Source: an uncultured Elusimicrobiales bacterium (lineage in GTDB: Bacteria; Elusimicrobiota; Elusimicrobia; Elusimicrobiales; Elusimicrobiaceae). Taken from it: a stretch of 6,515 bases of DNA. Shown here piece by piece: positions 5,340-6,515 of this stretch (position 1 is its first letter; each line of letters opens with the position of its first letter). The DNA is taken from positions 1-6,515 of the forward strand of contig CAKUDJ010000050.1 in NCBI GenBank assembly GCA_934644855.1, in the 5' to 3' direction. The translations under genes and the position numbers were made by a program. Below the pieces are notes generated by a model. The model was not told where the DNA came from, ran no database searches, and saw only the letters and a list, made by a program, of their open reading frames with translations.

Positions 5340-6515
5340 ATGGAAAACGAATCTCTGGATAGCGTAAACGAATATTTCAAGCACTTGGGACAAGTGACCC
5401 AAGAGATGAACCGCGAAGAAATTACCGCGTTGTGGAAACGCATAAAGCAAGGCGATCAAGACGCCAAAAATAAAATGATGGAATTAAATTTACGGCTCGT
5501 TATCCCCACGGCAAAACGCTTCCAGCGCCCCGGTATGGATTTAATGGACTTGATAGAAGAAGGCAATTTGGGCCTGATGCAAGCCATTGATAAATTTGAG
5601 CCGGAAAAAGGCTACCGTTTTTCCACCTATGCCGTGTATTGGATTGAGCAGTACATCCGCAAATATATAGAAGAACAATCCGGCTCTATCAAAATTCCGT
5701 CCCATGCGTGGGGAAATTTGAAAAAATGGTTTCGCGCGTGGAACAACTTAAAAGAGGCCAACGGGCGGGACCCGTCCTTGAACGAAATGGCCCAAGAGCT
5801 TAATTTAACGGCGCGGCAGGTTAAATCCATCATGGATACTTTAAGCGCGGCCAAAGGGGTGGATTCTTTAACATCTTTGGTGCATGACGAAGAAGAACTG
5901 ACTTTGGAAGATATGATTTCCGACGATGGCAAAGGCAATCCGCATGATGTGTTTTTGCAAACGGAAAATCAGGAAACTATCAAAAAAAGTATGGAACTTT
6001 TGAACCCGCGCGATAGAGAAATTTTAATTATGCGCTACGGCCTGGCGGATAATGAGCCTAAAACATTGGGTGAAGTGGCCGACAAGTTGGGCCTGTCGCG
6101 CGAGCGGGTGCGCCAAATTGAGGAGCGCGCCGTGATGACGCTGCGCCGTGCCGCCCAAAAAGCGGGCATTTTGGAAATGAACTCTACGGATTTCCGCACG
6201 CGCAAATTGCATAGCGCCATGCACACGCACCACCAAAAAACTAATATTTTGGGCGAAGTAATCAACCGCAGCCCTCTGGCCCGGTTAATCAGAAAGCGCC
6301 TGGCCGAGGCCGCACGCGCCGCCCAACAAAAGAGTGTGCCGCTTAAAAAATCCGCTCCGGCACAAAAAGGTAATGCAAGGGCTTCTGCTAAAAAGGCAAG
6401 TGTGCCGGGCTCCAAAAGTAAGGCAAACACCCCTGTTAAAAAAGCAAGCGCTCCGGCGGTAAAAAACAAATCCGCCCGCGCCGCCGGAAAAGAAACGGCC
6501 CCCAAAGCCGTTAAG
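5340..6515 (+). CDS. Sigma-70 family RNA polymerase sigma factor with long basic C-terminal tail, 3' end outside window
   Basis: The frame is open for 392 codons to the right edge with no stop. Residues 7-40 are region 1.2 (SVNEYFKHLGQVTQEMNREEI); there is no region 1.1. Regions 2.1-2.4 cover about 41-120, with NLRLVIPTAKRF, DLIEEGNLGLMQAIDKFEP and GYRFSTYAVYWIEQYIRKYI. Region 3 covers about 121-205, including the 3.2 finger EELTLEDMISDDG. Region 4 covers about 208-275, with NPRDREILIMRYGL and the helix-turn-helix GLSRERVRQIEERA that contacts the -35 element. It would direct RNA polymerase to a promoter class. In region 2.4 the E. coli sigma-70 positions Arg436 and Thr440 are Glu103 and Arg107, while Gln437 is kept. 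Beyond residue 276, where sigma factors normally end, come a His-rich patch (291-298), a basic helix (311-330) and a Lys/Ala/Ser/Pro-rich tail with 17 basic and one acidic residue in the last 62. The tail is in the same frame, so it is not a visible frameshift. Whether this is the housekeeping or an alternative factor is not settled. Confidence 0.93.
   Translation, partial: MENESLDSVNEYFKHLGQVTQEMNREEITALWKRIKQGDQDAKNKMMELNLRLVIPTAKRFQRPGMDLMDLIEEGNLGLMQAIDKFEPEKGYRFSTYAVYWIEQYIRKYIEEQSGSIKIPSHAWGNLKKWFRAWNNLKEANGRDPSLNEMAQELNLTARQVKSIMDTLSAAKGVDSLTSLVHDEEELTLEDMISDDGKGNPHDVFLQTENQETIKKSMELLNPRDREILIMRYGLADNEPKTLGEVADKLGLSRERVRQIEERAVMTLRRAAQKAGILEMNSTDFRTRKLHSAMHTHHQKTNILGEVINRSPLARLIRKRLAEAARAAQQKSVPLKKSAPAQKGNARASAKKASVPGSKSKANTPVKKASAPAVKNKSARAAGKETAPKAVK
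6343..6458 (+). repeat. Imperfect repeats encoding KK-(A)-S-x-P units in the sigma-factor tail
   Basis: Three related stretches at about 6343-6362, 6389-6409 and 6436-6458 encode KKSAPA, KKASVPG and KKASAPA. All have an A-run followed by a GC-rich Ser/Pro part. They look like diverged units of a low-complexity repeat, similar in composition to histone H1-like bacterial tails. Confidence 0.55.

Noticed and set aside
6035..6505. Long open frame on the - strand opposite the sigma factor
   Set aside because: It lies antisense to a clearly recognised sigma-70 protein. Its openness comes from the Ala/Lys-rich, GC-third-position codons on the + strand; no start signal or family motif is seen.
6165..6515. 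Sigma-factor tail as a frameshift or fusion artefact
   Set aside because: The frame runs unbroken from region 4.2. The linker (276-330) keeps ordinary codon use and a plausible basic helix, and the tail has internally related repeats, as expected of a real low-complexity extension. It cannot be fully excluded without the 3' end.

Overview
The window looks like chromosomal DNA from a Gram-negative bacterium, most likely of the Elusimicrobiota. That assignment is an inference: it rests on the style of the prepilin (a GGFTLIELLVVVLIIGILAA-type leader with a C-terminal two-cysteine loop), the moderate GC content with mixed codon use, and short transcription units closed by strong hairpin terminators. 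All five genes read on the + strand.

Positions 1-2200 hold the 3' end of a large type I polyketide/fatty-acid synthase, of which the ketoreductase (KR) and dehydratase (DH) domains are visible. It is followed after 12 bases by an Sfp-type phosphopantetheinyl transferase. The KR-then-DH order at the C-terminus, with a phosphopantetheinyl transferase right after it, recalls iterative lipid-type synthases (PfaA-like PUFA synthases, enediyne PksE) rather than modular PKS. Positions 2253-3857 encode the carboxyltransferase (beta) subunit of a biotin-dependent acyl-CoA carboxylase. It has its own candidate promoter and ribosome binding site, and it could supply malonyl-type extender units to the synthase. 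Together these genes fit a specialised lipid or polyketide pathway: synthase, carrier activation and extender supply.

After a terminator, 3937-4443 encodes a small predicted lipoprotein of unknown function, and 4583-5128 encodes a type IV pilin-like protein. Both carry a similar C-terminal Cys-(10 or 11 residues)-Cys loop. The pilin promoter region is unusual: a T12 tract runs into a perfect 17-bp inverted repeat whose 7-base loop holds the -10-like hexamer.

From 5340 to the right edge an open reading frame encodes a sigma-70 family factor with regions 1.2 to 4.2. It continues past the normal sigma end into a long Lys/Ala/Ser/Pro-rich, histone H1-like tail that runs off the window. The lipoprotein and sigma-factor genes both have a -10 box ending exactly 7 bases before the ATG and no Shine-Dalgarno sequence, so both are probably leaderless transcripts. 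No tRNA, rRNA, CRISPR array, insertion sequence or phage feature was seen.
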